DNA from: an uncultured Rhodanobacteraceae bacterium
Lineage (GTDB): Bacteria; Pseudomonadota; Gammaproteobacteria; Xanthomonadales; Ahniellaceae
Direction: 5' to 3'
Assembly: GCA_937873105.1 (NCBI GenBank)
Contig: CALMWD010000191.1
Span: 1 to 8,300, forward strand
Length of the DNA stretch: 8,300 bases
The position numbers and the translations under genes are program-made. Below the pieces are notes generated by a model. That model was not told where the DNA came from. It was given only the letters and a program-made list of their open reading frames with translations, and did not search any database. Below, one piece after another: positions 6,136-8,300 of this stretch (position 1 is the first letter of the stretch; every line of letters starts with the position of its first letter).

Positions 6136-6156
6136 CCGGAACGTCCCCACGTCCGG
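6136..6156 (+). promoter_or_regulatory. Leader hairpin upstream of yajC
   Basis: CCGGaACGT (6136-6144) pairs with ACGTCCGG (6149-6156) around a CCCC loop, giving eight base pairs with one bulged A at 6140. It lies in the predicted 5' untranslated leader and is not followed by a T-run, so it is not a terminator. Its left arm CCGG can instead pair with bases 6118-6121 in a competing stem. Confidence 0.45.
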
Positions 6157-6178
6157 TGCTCCCAACGAGAAGAGACCC

Positions 6179-6508
6179 ATGAGCTTCCTGATTTCCGACG
6201 CCCACGCCCAGGCGGCGGGCGGTGCCGCTGCCGACCCGATTTCGCCGCTGATCATGATGGTCGTGTTCTTCGCGATCTTCTACTTCATCGCCATCCGCCC
6301 GCAGATGAAGCGCGCCAAGGAGCATCGCAACATGCTCGGCGCATTGGCCAAGGGCGACGAGGTCGTGACCTCGGGCGGCATCCTCGGCCGCGTCACCGAC
6401 ATCAGCGACGCCTTCGTCACCATCGAGATCGCCGATCGTCTCGAGATCAAGGTGCAGAAGCACGCGATCACCGCCGTGCTGCCCAAGGGCACGATCAAGG
6501 CGGCCTGA
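6179..6508 (+). CDS. yajC: Preprotein translocase subunit YajC, 109 aa
   Basis: YajC is the small single-span inner-membrane partner of SecD and SecF, associated with the SecYEG translocon. The protein has the typical layout: a short N-terminal region with DAHAQAAGG (7-15), one membrane segment (about 22-41, PLIMMVVFFAIFYFIAIRP), then the family signature IRPQMKRAKEH (39-49). A conserved cytoplasmic domain follows with KGDEVVTSGGILGRVTDI (58-75), FVTIEIADRLEIKVQK (78-93) and ITAVLPKGT (96-104). Length is normal (about 85-115). ATG 6179 is chosen because the upstream in-frame extension crosses the REP and leader, and a purine-rich GAGAAGAGA lies just upstream. The secD start follows 26 bases after its stop, so they are surely co-transcribed. 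The gene usually sits behind tgt in gammaproteobacteria, but not here. Confidence 0.96.
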   Translation: MSFLISDAHAQAAGGAAADPISPLIMMVVFFAIFYFIAIRPQMKRAKEHRNMLGALAKGDEVVTSGGILGRVTDISDAFVTIEIADRLEIKVQKHAITAVLPKGTIKAA

Positions 6509-6534
6509 GCCGCACCACCCACAGGGACAACCTC

Positions 6535-8300
6535 ATGACCCTCGATTACCCACTGTGGAAGAAGACCGTCATCTTCGTGGTGCTGGTCTTCGGCCTGCTC
6601 TACTCGCTGCCGAACGTCTACCGCCAGGACCCGGCGGTGCAGGTTTCGGCCAGTCGCAACGCCGTGCTCGACGACACGATCCGCGAGAAGGTCCAGGGCG
6701 ACCTGGAACGCGCCAAGATCGCCTTCAAGTCGATCGAGATCGAGGACAAGCGCCTGCTCGTCCGCCTCGTCAGCGACGAGAAGCAGCTGGCCGCCTCCGA
6801 ACTGCTGCGCAACTCGCTCGGCGAGAACTACACGGTCGCGCTGAACCTCGCTTCCACCGTGCCGGACTGGCTCTCGGCCTTCGGCGCCAAGCCGATGACG
6901 CTCGGCCTCGACCTGCAGGGCGGCGTGCACTTCCTGATGGAAGTGGACCGCAAGTCCGTGGTCGAAGCGGCCGATGAGCGCCTGGTCGACGACATCAAGA
7001 CGGCGCTGCGCGACAAGAACATCCGCGGCACCGCGGTGCGCTCGGGCGACGGCGTGCTGGTGACGCTGCGCAGCGAGGAAGACCGCAAGAAGGCCGCCGG
7101 CGAAATCGTCCTGATCGCGGCCAATGCCCAGATCCTCGACCAGCCGGGATCGGCCGAAAGCTTCCCGCTCTCGGTCAAGGTGCCCGAGGAATCGCGCATC
7201 GCCGCGATGGACCAGGTGATCGAGCAGAACCTGTCGACCCTGCGCAACCGCATCAATGCGCTCGGCGTGGCCGAGCCGGTGATCCAGCGCCAGGGCGCGT
7301 CGCGCATCGCGGTGCAGCTGCCGGGCGTGCAGGACACCGCGGCGGCCAAGAAGATCCTCGGCGCCACGGCGACCCTGGAATACCGCCTGTCCGACATCGA
7401 GAACGCCGGCCGCATCCAGGACGTGCTGCAGACCGGGCGCGCGCCGGCCGGCTCGAAGCTGTACTTCACCCGCGACGGTTCGCCGGTCCTGCTCAGCCGC
7501 CGCGTCATCGCCCAGGGCGACGAGATCGTCGCCGCGACCAGCACCATCGATCCCGACAGCGGCACGCCCGCCGTGTCGATCCGCCTCAACGACGCCGGCG
7601 GCCAGAAGATGCTGCGCGCCACCGAGGAAAACGTCGGCCGTCCGCTCGCCGTCGTCTACATCGAGCGCATCCCCGAGACCAAGATCGTCGACGGCAAGGA
7701 AGTCCGCACCGCGCGCATGAAGGAAGAGGTGATCAGCATCGCCAACATCCGCGAACCCTTCGGCAAGCACTTCCAGACCACCGGCCTGGAAAAGTCGGAG
7801 GCCGACGAACTGGCCCTGCTGCTGCGCGCCGGTTCGCTGTCGGCGCCGATCGACATCGTCGAGGAACGCATCATCGGACCGAGCCTCGGCAAGGACAACA
7901 TCGAGGCCGGCATCAAGGCGGTGTTCTATTCGTTCCTGTTCGTGATGGCCTTCTTCGTCGTCTACTACAAGATGTTCGGCGTCGTCACCAACCTGTCGGT
8001 GCTGCTGAACCTGCTGCTGGTGGTCGCGGTGATGTCGCTGTTCGGCGCCACCCTGACCCTGCCCGGCCTCGCCGGCATCGCCCTGACCGTCGGCATGTCG
8101 GTGGACGCGAACGTGCTCATCAACGAACGTATCCGCGAGGAAGTTCGTGCTGGCACGTCGCCGCTCGCCAGCATCGCGATCGGCTACGAGAAGGCCTCGG
8201 GCACGATTCTCGACGCCAACATCACCGCCCTGCTCGGCGGCATCGCGCTGTTCTCGTTCGGTTCCGGCCCGATCCGCGGCTTCGCGCTCTCGCTGTGCGT
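6535..8300 (+). CDS. secD: Protein translocase subunit SecD, C-terminal end missing (runs off the window)
   Basis: SecD forms with SecF a proton-driven inner-membrane complex that pulls translocated proteins into the periplasm. 588 residues are visible from ATG 6535, preceded by AGGGAC eight bases or fewer upstream; family length is about 615-625, so only a short tail is cut off. TM1 is near 10-25 (VIFVVLVFGLLYSLP). The large periplasmic P1 region carries LGLDLQGGVHF (123-133, the D1 motif), the TLRNRINALGV stretch (235-245) and RIAVQLPGVQD. C-terminal membrane segments follow near 463-479 and 485-503, then GIALTVGMSVDANVLINERI (514-533). Asp524 is the conserved acidic residue needed for proton coupling in SecD. 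Further membrane segments run near 555-588. It follows yajC by 26 bases; secF is expected just beyond the edge. No frameshift or missing motif is seen. Confidence 0.97.
   Translation, partial: MTLDYPLWKKTVIFVVLVFGLLYSLPNVYRQDPAVQVSASRNAVLDDTIREKVQGDLERAKIAFKSIEIEDKRLLVRLVSDEKQLAASELLRNSLGENYTVALNLASTVPDWLSAFGAKPMTLGLDLQGGVHFLMEVDRKSVVEAADERLVDDIKTALRDKNIRGTAVRSGDGVLVTLRSEEDRKKAAGEIVLIAANAQILDQPGSAESFPLSVKVPEESRIAAMDQVIEQNLSTLRNRINALGVAEPVIQRQGASRIAVQLPGVQDTAAAKKILGATATLEYRLSDIENAGRIQDVLQTGRAPAGSKLYFTRDGSPVLLSRRVIAQGDEIVAATSTIDPDSGTPAVSIRLNDAGGQKMLRATEENVGRPLAVVYIERIPETKIVDGKEVRTARMKEEVISIANIREPFGKHFQTTGLEKSEADELALLLRAGSLSAPIDIVEERIIGPSLGKDNIEAGIKAVFYSFLFVMAFFVVYYKMFGVVTNLSVLLNLLLVVAVMSLFGATLTLPGLAGIALTVGMSVDANVLINERIREEVRAGTSPLASIAIGYEKASGTILDANITALLGGIALFSFGSGPIRGFALSLC

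Noticed and set aside
5569..6255. N-terminal extension of the ATL gene across the 134-aa gene and the REP pair (345 codons)
   Set aside because: The extra sequence is antisense to a gene with a good ribosome-binding site and includes translated REP palindromes. ATL proteins are normally 100-130 residues.
6280..7770. A 496-codon minus-strand frame opposite yajC and secD
   Set aside because: yajC and secD are unmistakable on the + strand. The antisense product is a typical low-complexity shadow.

Overview
This is a GC-rich chromosomal window. It most resembles a gammaproteobacterium of the Xanthomonadaceae/Lysobacterales group. That assignment is an inference from four things: an M2 (ACE-like) peptidyl-dipeptidase, a yajC-secD pair, REP palindromes with a GTAG/GTGG foot, and dense GC-rich coding with long antisense open frames. 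I see no phage genes, transposase, CRISPR array, tRNA or rRNA.

Left edge (1-430): the C-terminal end of an angiotensin-converting-enzyme-like dipeptidyl carboxypeptidase on the + strand. It ends at a strong hairpin that can serve as a terminator for both it and the gene convergent to it.

Minus-strand block (429-5568), in transcription order: a small alkyltransferase-like (ATL/MGMT-family) DNA-lesion-binding protein; a 168-base gap with a weak promoter candidate; then a tight cluster of three genes. These are a Bcr/CflA-type MFS exporter, a pirin-like cupin (11 bases downstream) and an 820-residue duplicated FtsX/MacB-type (ADOP-like) ABC permease (2 bases downstream). No ABC ATPase gene is present in the window, so the permease looks like an orphan.

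Plus-strand right side (5605-8300): a 134-residue acidic protein of unknown function, possibly of the YbjN/CesT chaperone-like fold, is divergent from the ATL gene across only 36 bases. After it comes a pair of inverted REP palindromes. A compact control region follows with an extended -10 box, a possible terminator and mutually exclusive leader hairpins. The window ends with yajC and most of secD (cut by the edge), the auxiliary subunits of the Sec translocon. The common upstream neighbour tgt is not next to yajC here.

Overall, the content is mostly ordinary housekeeping and accessory chromosome. I do not see a convincing new multi-gene system. The points most worth a second look are the orphan permease in an exporter/pirin operon, the ATL with PWFR in place of PCHR, and the REP-fused promoter region of yajC-secD.
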